Source of the DNA: Chitinimonas sp036961565 | GTDB lineage: Bacteria > Pseudomonadota > Gammaproteobacteria > Burkholderiales > Chitinimonadaceae | Length of the DNA stretch: 64,000 bases | NCBI RefSeq assembly: GCF_036961565.1 | Contig: NZ_JBAMDD010000002.1 | Coordinates: forward strand, 62,001-126,000 | Direction of reading: 5' to 3' | Shown here: piece by piece, positions 1 to 9,250 of the stretch | Layout: the number at the start of each line of letters is the position of its first letter | Position numbering within the stretch: the first letter of the stretch is position 1 | Notes under the pieces: model-generated | Database searches by the model: none | Seen by the model: the letters and a program-made list of their open reading frames with translations, nothing else | Told to the model about the DNA's origin: nothing | Translations under genes and position numbers: made by a program

Positions 1-1
1 C

Positions 2-2722
2 TCGCTGCGGCTGGCCCGGCAGTTGGACGACCCACCCCGCATCGCCCTGGCCCTGCACAATATTGCCGAAGTCCACCTGAACTACGGCAATTTCGAAGAA
101 GCCCGTGACTGCCTGCGTGAGGCGCTGGCGCTGGCGCAGCAATTCCAGTTGCGTAACCGGCTATGGGGCGTTCCCCCCTATCTGGCCATGGCCAATATCG
201 CATTGGGTGATGCCGCGACGGCCGCCAGCCTGATGGATGACTGGATGCGTCGCGAAAGCAATCGCACACCGGGTTACTTCGATTTCATCGGTAACCTGAT
301 GGCCATCTACCTGGGGGGTCTGCAAGAGTCGCAATGGGCTGCAGCAGAAATCTGGCTGAAGCGGGTCGAGCTCGAAATTGCCCGTCGCCGTGCCAGCGAC
401 GATATGGGCAGCCTGGACTTGTTCGGTGTGTTCTACGCCTGGGCCAAGGGCAGCCTGCGGCGGCGGCAGGGGCGCTTCGCCGAGGCCATCACCGCATTGC
501 ACGCAGCAGACCTGGTCTACGACCTGTGCGAATCCATGTTCATCCAGGTAGATGCTCGGCATGAGCTCTACCTGTGCCACGCCGCCCTCGGCGACAACGC
601 CGCCGCACTGGCGGCCCATGTCGACTACGCCCGGCGCCAGGCAGCCATGCTCAACAGTGCCAACAGCCTGCGCCTGCAAAGCATGTCCATACAGCATGAT
701 GTGGATACCGAGCGGCTGAGGCGGCAAAAGGCAGAAGAATCGACCCGCCTCAAGAGCGAGTTCCTGGCCAATATGAGCCACGAAATACGTACGCCGATGA
801 ATGCGGTGATCGGCCTTGCCCACCTGGCCTTGCAAACCGAACTCAGCGCCAAGCAGCGTGACTATGTCAGCAAGATCCACCGCGCCGGCAAATCCCTGCT
901 GGCCATCATCAACGACATCCTGGATTTCTCCAAGATCGAAGCCGGCAAGCTGGATGTGGAGAGCGAGCCCTTCACCCTCGACGACGTCGCCATCAATGTG
1001 GCCACCGTGACCAGCCAGAAGGCTGCCGACAAACAGATAGAGTACCTGTTCCACATCGCTCCCAATGTGCCGCGCAACCTGATGGGCGATGCACTGCGAC
1101 TCACCCAGGTACTGATCAACCTGATCAACAATGCCATCAAGTTCACCGAGCCTGGCGGCGAGATTGAACTGGCCGTCAACCTGCTGGGAACCGAGGCCGG
1201 CAAGGTGCAACTGGGTTTCGAGGTGCGCGATACCGGCATAGGCCTGACGGCTGAGCAGCAGGCGCGTCTGTTTCAGCCCTTTACCCAGGCCGATGGCTCG
1301 ACCACCCGCAAATATGGTGGTACTGGCCTGGGCCTGTCGATATCGCGCCGCCTGGTGGAACTGATGGGGGGGCAAATAGGCGTGCGCAGCGACACCGGTG
1401 TGGGCTCCACCTTCCACTTCCAGTTGACGCTGCCCCTGCCCACCGGACCGCAGGCCAGTCTGGTGCTGCCGGCCCGCTTCAACGATGCCCGCGTACTGGT
1501 GGTGGACGACAGCGAACACGCCCGCGCCATCATGGCGGAGATGCTGACATCGCTCCCCTTGCGGGTGGATGAAGTAGGCTCGGCCCGCGAGGCACTGGCC
1601 TATCTGCATACAGCCGACCAGACCGACCCCTACGACGTGGTGCTGACGGACTGGCACATGCCCGACATGGACGGTATGGAACTGATACACACCCTGCAGC
1701 GCGATGGCAGCTTGAGTCACCCACCCAAGCTGGTGCTGGTAACTGCCTTCGGGCTGGAATCCGTCGTCAATGCGGCAGAGCAGGCTGGCATAGACGGCCT
1801 GCTGTTCAAACCTGTCAGCCCATCCACCCTGGTCAATACCCTCACCGGCGTATTCCACCAGGCGCCCACGGCTGCCGCCCCAGCCGAGCACGCCCCGCCG
1901 GCCCGCAGCTATGCCGGCAAACGCATACTGCTGGCCGAGGACAACGCCATCAACCAGCAGATCGTGGTAGAGCTGCTCAGCGCCATGGCACTGGAGGTGG
2001 ACCTGGCCGAGCATGGCCAGCAAGCCGTGGAAATGGCCCTGGCCGCCGCGCCGGGCGACTACGCCATGATATTGATGGACCTGGAAATGCCGCAGATGGA
2101 TGGCCATGCCGCCACCCTCGCCTTGCGCCAGCACAGCCAGCTGGATGCCATCCCCATCGTGGCCCTGACCGCACACGCCATCTCCGATGTGCGTCAGCGC
2201 TGCATGGAAGAAGGCATGCAGGATTACCTGACCAAGCCCATACAGCCCGAGCAGCTGTACAAGCTGGTAGGGCATTGGCTGGATCGCGGCCATCAGGCAG
2301 TGCCGGCACCAGGCGATGAGGAGGCAGGCGACCTGCCGCTGCCCGTGCTGCGCGGTGTCGACGTGGCCTTGGGGCTGCGCTATATGGGCGGCAAGCAGCA
2401 CCTGTATTTGCGCCTGCTGACCCGGTTTGCCACCGGCTATGGCAATACCGTCGCGCTACTGCGCGACCAGTTGGCACAGGGGCAATATGAGGAAGCCAAG
2501 CGGCTGGCCCATACGCTTCGCGGCTTGGCCGGCAGCATGGGCGCCACGCAGGTCTCGGAGGTGGCTGCCGAGCTGGAGGCCACCTTGCCTATCGAGGGAG
2601 AAACACCCACTGATCACTGCCTGTCTGTGCTGACCGAGCTGGACCGGGTATTGCAACCACTGCTGACCGACTTGGCAAAACTGGCCAGCCTGAATGCCGC
2701 GGCCTCGATAGCGGCCACTTGA
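2..2722 (+). CDS. Hybrid sensor histidine kinase with two receivers and an HPt domain (5' end outside window)
   Basis: The reading frame is open to the left edge, so the gene starts upstream; a TTG at 23 is internal, not a convincing start. The first ~230 residues look like TPR-type helical repeats (for example LHNIAEVHLNYGNFEEA). Next come a HisKA domain with the H-box SHEIRTPMN (His codon 779-781), a HATPase domain with NLINNAIKF and GTGLGLSI, a first receiver (VVDDSE, phospho-Asp codon 1649-1651, FKPV), a second receiver (LAEDNAINQQ, Asp codon 2078-2080, TKPI) and a C-terminal HPt domain (AHTLRG, His codon 2510-2512). All phosphorelay residues are present, so a His-Asp-His-Asp relay is possible. 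No membrane segment is visible in this part; the TPR portion suggests a cytoplasmic or partner-binding sensor. No DNA-binding output is present. Confidence 0.93.
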   Translation, partial: SLRLARQLDDPPRIALALHNIAEVHLNYGNFEEARDCLREALALAQQFQLRNRLWGVPPYLAMANIALGDAATAASLMDDWMRRESNRTPGYFDFIGNLMAIYLGGLQESQWAAAEIWLKRVELEIARRRASDDMGSLDLFGVFYAWAKGSLRRRQGRFAEAITALHAADLVYDLCESMFIQVDARHELYLCHAALGDNAAALAAHVDYARRQAAMLNSANSLRLQSMSIQHDVDTERLRRQKAEESTRLKSEFLANMSHEIRTPMNAVIGLAHLALQTELSAKQRDYVSKIHRAGKSLLAIINDILDFSKIEAGKLDVESEPFTLDDVAINVATVTSQKAADKQIEYLFHIAPNVPRNLMGDALRLTQVLINLINNAIKFTEPGGEIELAVNLLGTEAGKVQLGFEVRDTGIGLTAEQQARLFQPFTQADGSTTRKYGGTGLGLSISRRLVELMGGQIGVRSDTGVGSTFHFQLTLPLPTGPQASLVLPARFNDARVLVVDDSEHARAIMAEMLTSLPLRVDEVGSAREALAYLHTADQTDPYDVVLTDWHMPDMDGMELIHTLQRDGSLSHPPKLVLVTAFGLESVVNAAEQAGIDGLLFKPVSPSTLVNTLTGVFHQAPTAAAPAEHAPPARSYAGKRILLAEDNAINQQIVVELLSAMALEVDLAEHGQQAVEMALAAAPGDYAMILMDLEMPQMDGHAATLALRQHSQLDAIPIVALTAHAISDVRQRCMEEGMQDYLTKPIQPEQLYKLVGHWLDRGHQAVPAPGDEEAGDLPLPVLRGVDVALGLRYMGGKQHLYLRLLTRFATGYGNTVALLRDQLAQGQYEEAKRLAHTLRGLAGSMGATQVSEVAAELEATLPIEGETPTDHCLSVLTELDRVLQPLLTDLAKLASLNAAASIAAT

Positions 2723-2906
2723 TACTCACCGCTGCCACCGGAGCGCAGCGTTGCAGGGGCGGAACAAACCCCGCAAACCCGCACAAAATATGGACATGCA
2801 GGATTGCTAATCTTTTGCCCGCGTACAATACTCAAGCAGCCCGCACACCAGCGCTTGGGCGCGAGTGCTAACGGACTGAACCACCACCTCTAAATAGGAG
2901 AGAGCA

Positions 2907-3233
2907 ATGGCAGAAAAAAAGGCCGCCCCCAAGAAAGACGACGTGCTCGCCGCGCTGCAAAATGCGGTCAAACACATTGAGACCCTGGAACTGGAACTCA
3001 AGACCATCAAGAAGCATGTGAAAGGTGTTGCGGATGGCGTCAAGCTCGCTCCCTTCCATGTCGACCCTCCCGTCAAAGCTGCGGCCAAGCCAGCAGCCAA
3101 ACCCGCTGCCGCGAAGCCTGCTGCTGCAGCCAAGCCAGCAGCCAAGCCGGCCGCCAAACCCGCAGCGGCAAAGCCCGCTGCCAAGCCTGCAGCAGCAAAA
3201 CCTGCTGCCAAGCCCGCCGCCAAGAAGAAGTAA
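2907..3233 (+). CDS. Histone-H1-like Lys/Ala/Pro-rich protein
   Basis: The 108-residue protein has two parts. Residues ~10-45 form an acidic/basic amphipathic helical stretch (DVLAALQNAVKHIETLELEL). From ~55 on it is built only of Ala, Lys and Pro in AAKPAAKP-type repeats, ending in KKK. Such tails are typical of bacterial H1-like nucleoid proteins that bind DNA without sequence specificity; this role is inferred from composition. The ATG at 2907 has a GGAGAG ribosome site just upstream, and a TACAAT hexamer lies at 2824-2829. The gene is monocistronic and ends at a strong terminator. An alternative is a phasin-like or coiled-coil protein with a PAKKA-type tail. Confidence 0.8.
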   Translation: MAEKKAAPKKDDVLAALQNAVKHIETLELELKTIKKHVKGVADGVKLAPFHVDPPVKAAAKPAAKPAAAKPAAAAKPAAKPAAKPAAAKPAAKPAAAKPAAKPAAKKK

Positions 3234-3264
3234 ATCTCGGCGCGAGCCATCTGCTGGCTTGTCT

Positions 3265-3305
3265 GCGGCGTTATCGTACTGCGGTACATAACGCCGCTTT
3301 TATTT
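3265..3305 (+). terminator. Rho-independent terminator after the H1-like gene
   Basis: A 10-bp arm GCGGCGTTAT (3265-3274) pairs with ATAACGCCGC (3288-3297); an inner GTAC/GTAC pairing extends it. It is followed at once by TTTTATTTG. Confidence 0.85.
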
Positions 3306-3390
3306 GTTAGCACAGCTCGACAACAGCGCGGCGAGACCCATCACCACACGGCACGATGGTGCATCTTGCGAGCATCAGGAGGCCGGGTTG

Positions 3391-3450
3391 ATGGCGGCCC
3401 GCCTTCCCCTTTTCGTGGTCCAGCTCGCCCAGCCAGTCAACGGAGCCTAA
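3391..3450 (+). CDS. Possible 19-codon leader peptide upstream of the SagB-type gene
   Basis: ATG at 3391 opens a 19-codon frame (MAARLPLFVVQLAQPVNGA) that stops at 3450, six bases before the ATG of the next gene. A full AGGAGG Shine-Dalgarno lies at 3377-3382, eight bases before this ATG and better than the site of the downstream gene (GGAG at 3442-3445, inside the small frame). This layout fits translational coupling. It may also be chance, since there is no codon-level evidence in so short a frame. Confidence 0.3.
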   Translation: MAARLPLFVVQLAQPVNGA

Positions 3451-3456
3451 GCAACC

Positions 3457-4530
3457 ATGCGCTATAAACGCGCCCTCGCCCTGAGCATCCACTGGCAGGA
3501 CGAACAGCTGGCGTTCAGCAACTATCTGCAGCAGCACTATGTCAGCGGGCATCCGCTCACCGTGCAGGTGTTGGACTATTTCTCGGAGTGGCGCAGCCTG
3601 GATGAGGTAGTGGCCCACTTCACCCAGTATTCCCCGCAGAGCCTGCGCAAGACCTTGGACCAGTTGGTGGCCGAACAGCTATTGCTGGAAGAAGGGTCTG
3701 CCCAGGCCAGCAGCGATGCACTACTGGCGGAACAATGGGCGCCCTGGCTGCCCGAGGGGGCATTTCACTTTGCCACCAAGGACACCCCGTTCGCCTCCGC
3801 AGCGTCATCAGAAGAAGAGCTGGCAGCCATTGTGCCGGCCTCCGAACCGCCGGCTCTCTACCGCTCCCCCCAGGGCGGAGCGCCCATCAAGCTGCCCCGT
3901 GCCCCCTATCCCAAGGATGCCTTCCACCAGGCACTGCTGGCACGCCGCACCCATAGGGCATTCTCGCCACAAGCCTTGGCCCTGGATGAACTGAGCCGCT
4001 TGCTGGCCTTGGTCTGGGGGGTGCAGGGGCATGTCGACAGCGCAGCCTTTGGCCGCTTGCCACTCAAGACCAGCCCCTCGGGCGGCGCCCGCCACCCGGT
4101 CGAAGTCTATGTCATGGCGCTCAGGGTGGCGGGGCTGGCGCCGGGCATCTATCACTACCACCCCCTGCACCACACACTCACCCTGGTCAACCCGGTCGCC
4201 ACGCCCGCGCAAGCCAGCCTGTATTGCGCCGATCAGGAATACTTTGCTGATTCTGCTGCGCTTTTCCTGATGACGGCGGTGTTTGAGCGCACCATGTGGA
4301 AGTACCACAAGCCGCGCGCCTACCGGGTAGTCATGCTGGATGCCGGCCACCTGGGCCAGACCTTCTGCCTCACCGCAACCGCCATGGGCCTGGCGCCGTG
4401 GGGCACAGCCGCCCTACGCGATAGCCTGATCGAGCAGGACCTGGGCATAGATGGGATTAGCGAGTCCGTCCTGTTCGTGACCGGTGTGGGCCACCCCGCC
4501 GAGGCCGCAGACGCTACCGAACCGGAATAG
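3457..4530 (+). CDS. SagB/ThcOx-type FMN-dependent oxidoreductase (nitroreductase fold)
   Basis: The 357-residue protein has an N-terminal winged-helix-like region (~1-85, with YFSEWRSLDEVVAHF) and a C-terminal nitroreductase domain (~150-350). Recognisable family motifs are the RRTHRAFSPQAL start of the flavin domain, SPSGGARHPVEVYV, GIYHYHPLHH, MWKYHKPRAYRVVMLDAGH and ATAMGLAPWGTAAL. SagB-type enzymes oxidise azolines to azoles in TOMM peptides, but many stand-alone members have unknown substrates. No YcaO cyclodehydratase or obvious precursor is nearby, so the role here is open. It may be translationally coupled to the small frame at 3391. It converges with glgX. Confidence 0.88.
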   Translation: MRYKRALALSIHWQDEQLAFSNYLQQHYVSGHPLTVQVLDYFSEWRSLDEVVAHFTQYSPQSLRKTLDQLVAEQLLLEEGSAQASSDALLAEQWAPWLPEGAFHFATKDTPFASAASSEEELAAIVPASEPPALYRSPQGGAPIKLPRAPYPKDAFHQALLARRTHRAFSPQALALDELSRLLALVWGVQGHVDSAAFGRLPLKTSPSGGARHPVEVYVMALRVAGLAPGIYHYHPLHHTLTLVNPVATPAQASLYCADQEYFADSAALFLMTAVFERTMWKYHKPRAYRVVMLDAGHLGQTFCLTATAMGLAPWGTAALRDSLIEQDLGIDGISESVLFVTGVGHPAEAADATEPE

Positions 4531-4576
4531 GCCGCCAAGGCCGCCGTGCACTGCCTTGTGCCGGTGGCGAACCTGG

Positions 4577-6661
4577 CTACCAGGTCACCCTGCCGCCGGT
4601 ATCGAGTACCAGCAGCCATACGGTATTGGCTGGCAGCACCACCTGCTGCTGGAACAGCGCATCACCGGCATCGGGCTCGGCCGTATCCAGCACACGCAGC
4701 CAGCGGCCTGGCCGCAGGTTGAACTCGGTGGCAACGGCCTCGGCGTTGATCAGCAGCAAGCAGCGGTCACGGGTTCCCTCCGGCCCCAGCTCCACCGCCA
4801 GGCTGAACTGCTCGCGGCCGTCCCACTCGGCCGGCGTCATCGCACGGCCCTCAGCATTGCGCCAGTCCACGTCGCGGCGCTCGTAACCACCGTGGGCCTC
4901 GGCGCTGAACCAGCGGCCATGGCGCAGTGCCGGATACTGTCGGCGCAAGGCCAGCAGCCGTGCCACATACGCCGCCTGGGCAAGGTCGATATGCTGCCAG
5001 TCCAGCCAGCTGATCGGGCCATCCTGGCAATAGGCGTTGTTATTGCCCTGCTGGGTGTGACCCATCTCATCCCCCGCCAGCAGCATGGGCGTACCCTGGC
5101 TGAAGACCAGCGAGGCCAGCAGTGCCCGCTGCAGCCTCCCTCTGGTCTGCAGAATGCCGGGGTCGTCAGTAGGCCCTTCCACGCCGCCATTCCAGCTGTG
5201 GTTGTTGCCATGGCCATCGCGGTTTTCCTCGCCATTGGCCTCGTTATGCTTCTGACTGTAGCTGACCAGATCTCGCAGGTTGAAGCCATCGTGGGCGGTC
5301 AGGAAATTGACACTGGCCCACGGCGGGCGGCCGCGCCGCTCGAACAGGTCGCTGCTGGCCGTCAGCCGCCGGGCGTATTCGCCACGGGTGGGGCCGTGAT
5401 GCAGCCAGAAGCTGCGCATGCTGTCGCGGTAGCGATCATTCCACTCTGCCCAGCCGGGCGGAAAGCCCCCTACCCGGTAGCCATCGGGGCCGATATCCCA
5501 GGGCTCGGCCACCAGTTTCAGGCGGCATAGCAAGGGGTCGGCCTGTATGGCCGCAAAGAAACCGGACCAGGCCTCGAACTGCCCATGCATGCCACGCGCC
5601 AGTATGGGCGCCAGGTCAAAGCGGAAACCATCGACATGGCACTCCAACGCCCAGAAGCGCAGGCTGTCCAACACCAACTGCAGACAACGTGGCTCGGCCA
5701 GGTTGAGGGTATTGCCGCAGCCCGTCCAGTTCTCACAGTGGCCGTCTGGCGCCAGCCGGTAATAGCTACGGTTGTCCAGCCCGCGCAGGTTGAAGACGGG
5801 CCCACCTACGCCCCCTTCGGCCGTGTGGTTGTAGACCACATCCAGCAATACCTCGATGCCTGCAGCGTGCAAAGCCCGCACAGCCGACTTGAATTCCGTC
5901 ACCGGGTCGCTGCCAGCGGCATAGCGCGCCTCTACCGCCATCAGCGCCACCGGGTTATAGCCCCAATAGTTCACCATGCCACGGGCCAGCAAATGGCCCT
6001 CATCCGCACAGGCCGCCACAGGCAGCAGCTCCACCGTGGTCACGCCCAGCCACTTGAGCCAATCTATGCTGGCCGGATGGGCCAGGCCAGCATAGCTGCC
6101 GCGCAAAGCCGCCGGTACCGCCGGGTTCAGCTGGCTGAAACCCTTGACATGCAGCTCGTAGATCACCGTATCAACCCAGGCTATCTCCGGCCGCCTGTCT
6201 TCCTGCCAGTCAAAGGCATAGCTGCCGTAGTCAGGGGCATCGACCACGCTCTTGATCGCATGGGCGGCGTTATCTCGCGGATCGGGCCGGCTCGGGTCTC
6301 CCGGCAGGTGATCGCAGAAATCCCCCTGGCCTGCATAGCGGCCATGCAGACGGCGCGCGTAAGGGTCCAGCAGGAGTTTGGCCGGATTGTAGCGATGGCC
6401 GCGTTGCGGCATCCACAGGCCATGGGCACGGAAACCATAGATCAGGCCAGGCTCAGCCTCGGCCAGATAGCCATGCCAGACGCCCGCATGGTGGCCGGGC
6501 AAGGGCAGGCGCGCCAGCTCGCGGTGCCCGGCCGGGTCGAACAGACAGAGTTCGACCCGGTCTGCATTGAGCGCATAGACGGCAAAGTTCACCCCTGCGC
6601 CATCCCAGTAGCCGCCCAGGCGGAACGGATCGCCCGGTACCAGTCCAAGCGCCAGTGTCAT
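4577..6661 (-). CDS. glgX: Glycogen debranching enzyme GlgX
   Basis: The 694-residue GH13 protein has an N-terminal CBM48 domain (~10-110) and a TIM barrel with the catalytic triad in the expected motifs: nucleophile Asp349 in DGFRFDL, acid/base Glu386 in LVAEPWD and Asp458 in FLTAHDGFN. Length and motifs fit isoamylase-type GlgX, which removes short alpha-1,6 branches during glycogen breakdown. The start ATG overlaps the glgB stop by four bases (ATGA), so the two are translationally coupled. No glgA, glgC or glgP is in the window. A TreX-type isoamylase is the close alternative. Confidence 0.95.
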   Translation of the reverse strand: MTLALGLVPGDPFRLGGYWDGAGVNFAVYALNADRVELCLFDPAGHRELARLPLPGHHAGVWHGYLAEAEPGLIYGFRAHGLWMPQRGHRYNPAKLLLDPYARRLHGRYAGQGDFCDHLPGDPSRPDPRDNAAHAIKSVVDAPDYGSYAFDWQEDRRPEIAWVDTVIYELHVKGFSQLNPAVPAALRGSYAGLAHPASIDWLKWLGVTTVELLPVAACADEGHLLARGMVNYWGYNPVALMAVEARYAAGSDPVTEFKSAVRALHAAGIEVLLDVVYNHTAEGGVGGPVFNLRGLDNRSYYRLAPDGHCENWTGCGNTLNLAEPRCLQLVLDSLRFWALECHVDGFRFDLAPILARGMHGQFEAWSGFFAAIQADPLLCRLKLVAEPWDIGPDGYRVGGFPPGWAEWNDRYRDSMRSFWLHHGPTRGEYARRLTASSDLFERRGRPPWASVNFLTAHDGFNLRDLVSYSQKHNEANGEENRDGHGNNHSWNGGVEGPTDDPGILQTRGRLQRALLASLVFSQGTPMLLAGDEMGHTQQGNNNAYCQDGPISWLDWQHIDLAQAAYVARLLALRRQYPALRHGRWFSAEAHGGYERRDVDWRNAEGRAMTPAEWDGREQFSLAVELGPEGTRDRCLLLINAEAVATEFNLRPGRWLRVLDTAEPDAGDALFQQQVVLPANTVWLLVLDTGGRVTW

Positions 6662-8817
6662 GATGGCATCCAGCGAAAGAACTGGGTCGCCAGCGGCCCC
6701 AGCGTCAGCGATACGGTATGCATACGGCCATGGCCTGGCTGCAGCTCGCTACGGGCATCGCCATTGCCCACATCGCTGCCGCCATAGTGGCGCGAATCGG
6801 TGTTCAGTATCTCTACCCAGCAACCGGCCTGCGGCACCCCTACCCGGTAAGCGGTACGCACCTCGGGGGTGAAGTTGCACACCACCAGCACCATGCCGCC
6901 CTGCCCATCATGGCGGACAAAACTGAGCACCGAATGGGTCTGGTCATCCCAGCATATCCACTCAAACCCGGCCGGATCACAATCAAGCCTATGCAGCGCC
7001 GTCTCCTGCCGATAGCAGCGGTTGAGATCCCTGACCAGACGCTGCATGCCGGCATGGCGCTCATCCTCCAGCAGGTGCCAGTCCAGGCTGGCCTCATGAT
7101 TCCACTCCGCCTGCTGGGCAAACTCCCCCCCCATGAACAGCAGCTTCTTGCCCGGATGCGCCCACATATATCCCAGATAGGCACGCAGATTGGCGTAGCG
7201 CTGCCAGTCATCGCCCGGCATCTTGCCCAGCAGCGAGCCCTTGCCGTGGACGACTTCGTCGTGGGACAGCGGCAGCACATAGTTCTCGCTGAATGCGTAG
7301 GTCAGGCCCAGGCCCAACTGCCCATGGTGATGGCTGCGATGCACAGGTTCGCGCCGCATATAGTCCAGCGTGTCGTGCATCCACCCCAGGTTCCACTTGT
7401 AATGGAACCCCAGGCCACCATGCTCGGGCGGCCGACTGACCTGCGGAAAAGCGGTGGACTCCTCAGCCAAGGTAATGGCCCCCGGCTGCGCCACACCTAC
7501 CCAGTGATTGGTCTGGCGCAGGAAAGCAATGGCCTCCAGATTCTCCCGCCCACCATGCACATTGGGCACCCACTCGCCATCGGCCCGACTGTAGTCGCGG
7601 TAGAGCATGGAGGCCACGGCGTCGACCCGCAAGCCATCCAGGCCGTACTGGCTTAGCCAGAACAGGGCATTGGCGCTAAGGTAATTGGCCACTTCCCGCC
7701 GGCCATAGTTGTAGATCAGGGTGTGCCAATCGCGATGAAAGCCCTCGCGCGGATCGGCATGCTCATACAGATGCGTACCATCGAAACAAGCCAATCCGTG
7801 CTCATCGGCCGGAAAATGCCCCGGCACCCAATCGAGCAGCACGCCCAGCCCTACAGCATGCGCGGCCTCCACAAAATGCCGAAAATCCGCAGGCGTGCCA
7901 AAGCGGGCGCTGGGCGCATACAGGCCGGTGGGCTGATAACCCCAGGAGCCATCGAAGGGATGCTCGCTGATCGGCAACAGCTCGATATGGCTGAAACCCA
8001 TCTCTCGCACATAGGGCACCAGGACATCAGCCAGTTCCCGGTAGCCCAGCCAGCCCCCATCGGCACGCCTGCGCCAGGAGCCCAAATGCACCTCGTAAAT
8101 ACTGACGGGCTGATCCAGCCCCCCCTGCCGCGGCCCTGCCGGCAACGCGGTAGGCAGGTTCGTCACTACCGAGGCATTGGCCGGGCGCAGCTCGGCTGCA
8201 AACGCAAAGGGGTCGGCCTTCTGCAGGGCGACACCGTCCCAATCGAGCACATCGAACTTGTATTTCTCACCCGCCGCCACGCCAGGCAGGAACAGCTCCC
8301 ATACCCCACATTCACGCCGCAGCCGCATGGGGTGAGCCGCACCGTTCCAGAAGTTGAAATCCCCCACCACGCTGACCCGCTTGGCATTGGGCGCCCAGAC
8401 ACAGAACAGGGTGCCATCAATGCCATCCTGGCATTGCGGATGGGCACCCAAGGCCTGCCAGAGCTGGCGGTGGCTGCCCTCCCCGATAAGCCACATGGCC
8501 TCGGCCGAGAGCTGCGGCGGGAAGCGGTAAGGATCGTCCAGCTCAAGCTGTACTGCCTGCCAGGCAACGCGCAGGCGGTAGTTCGACGGCAGGCTGGGCA
8601 AGCAACCAGCGAACAACCCACGCGCATCCAGTTGATCGAGCACCGCCAAAGGCGCGCCCAGGGCATCGGTCACCTCAACCCGGCAGGCCTCCGGCTGCCA
8701 GGTACGCAGCCACACCCCCGACTCGCCGGGATGAGGCCCCAGCACGGCAAAGGGGTCGCCATGCTCACCCCGACATATCGCCTCCACCACCCAGTGATCG
8801 AGCATCGCGCCCGCCAT
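6658..8817 (-). CDS. glgB: 1,4-alpha-glucan branching enzyme GlgB
   Basis: The 719-residue protein is close to the usual GlgB length. It has two N-terminal beta-sandwich modules (~10-110 and ~125-215) and a GH13 barrel with nucleophile Asp399 in GLRVDA, acid/base Glu452 in TLAEES and Asp520 in LSHDEVVHGK. It forms alpha-1,6 branches in glycogen. It is the first gene of a glgB-glgX pair on the minus strand, separated from upstream genes by a non-coding stretch that contains a terminator-like hairpin. Confidence 0.96.
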   Translation of the reverse strand: MAGAMLDHWVVEAICRGEHGDPFAVLGPHPGESGVWLRTWQPEACRVEVTDALGAPLAVLDQLDARGLFAGCLPSLPSNYRLRVAWQAVQLELDDPYRFPPQLSAEAMWLIGEGSHRQLWQALGAHPQCQDGIDGTLFCVWAPNAKRVSVVGDFNFWNGAAHPMRLRRECGVWELFLPGVAAGEKYKFDVLDWDGVALQKADPFAFAAELRPANASVVTNLPTALPAGPRQGGLDQPVSIYEVHLGSWRRRADGGWLGYRELADVLVPYVREMGFSHIELLPISEHPFDGSWGYQPTGLYAPSARFGTPADFRHFVEAAHAVGLGVLLDWVPGHFPADEHGLACFDGTHLYEHADPREGFHRDWHTLIYNYGRREVANYLSANALFWLSQYGLDGLRVDAVASMLYRDYSRADGEWVPNVHGGRENLEAIAFLRQTNHWVGVAQPGAITLAEESTAFPQVSRPPEHGGLGFHYKWNLGWMHDTLDYMRREPVHRSHHHGQLGLGLTYAFSENYVLPLSHDEVVHGKGSLLGKMPGDDWQRYANLRAYLGYMWAHPGKKLLFMGGEFAQQAEWNHEASLDWHLLEDERHAGMQRLVRDLNRCYRQETALHRLDCDPAGFEWICWDDQTHSVLSFVRHDGQGGMVLVVCNFTPEVRTAYRVGVPQAGCWVEILNTDSRHYGGSDVGNGDARSELQPGHGRMHTVSLTLGPLATQFFRWMPS

Positions 8818-9250
8818 GCCGGCTCCCCGATTAAACGCCGCCAGATCGACGTCTCCTTATCCTAGATGGGATTGGCCAGGTAGGCACGCTTGGGCAACTA
8901 CTCACCATGCAAGGGCTGTGGCACGGCAGGGTGAGCAACGGGCGTTAGAGGCAGCTTGACCGCATAGCTACAGGCCAGTCAGTGGCAAGCAGGCACCGGC
9001 AGTAGCTGCAAGAATAATGCCCCCCGCACATAGCGCGGGGGCAAGGATTGGTGCCCGGTACCATGGGCTCGTCCGGGCAGGAGCCACATCCGCCCAACGG
9101 CAGCGGAAACGTGCGCGGATTCTGCCCTTGCTTTATTGCAGGCAGTTTGCAGGGTCGGGGGTTTTGCCATGGGTCGGAATACCGCTCAACTTCGGGGCAA
9201 TCCTGCCGATAAGTCAGGTACGGGGCGACTGCTCCGCCAGGAGCCCCGCC
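8818..9250. other. Non-coding stretch upstream of glgB and of a small plus-strand gene
   Basis: No credible gene is seen. A frame open from 9017 on the plus strand is the upstream extension of the small gene at 9251 and has no ribosome site of its own. The stretch holds one GC-rich hairpin (9018-9043) and should contain the glgB promoter, but I do not see a clear -35/-10 pair. A ~60-base segment around 9045-9110 can form several short GC-rich stems; I could not match it to a known riboswitch. Confidence 0.5.
9018..9043 (-). terminator. Terminator-like hairpin upstream of glgB
   Basis: TGCCCCCCGC (9018-9027) pairs with GCGGGGGCA (9035-9043) with one bulged base. Read on the minus strand the stem is followed by ATTATTCTT. 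It would insulate glgB from the AstE-like gene. Confidence 0.5.

Noticed and set aside
161..2401. 746-codon minus-strand open frame
   Set aside because: It lies wholly under the hybrid kinase, whose domains are clear. It is His/Gln/Gly-rich with no domain; a GC-driven shadow.
3070..3233. Short DNA repeats as an array
   Set aside because: They are codon repeats of the Lys/Ala/Pro tail inside an open frame.
3457..4530. TOMM/azole peptide gene cluster
   Set aside because: There is no YcaO cyclodehydratase and no precursor rich in Cys/Ser/Thr within reach; only an isolated SagB-type enzyme.
5585..6787. 400-codon plus-strand open frame
   Set aside because: It is antisense to glgX, whose catalytic motifs are complete.
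9045..9110. Riboswitch upstream of the 63-residue gene
   Set aside because: Several GC stems can be drawn, but none matches the conserved core of a class I know.
9017..9250. Upstream extension of the small gene at 9251
   Set aside because: There is no ribosome site, low protein likeness, and it crosses a hairpin. Only the part from 9251 is credible.
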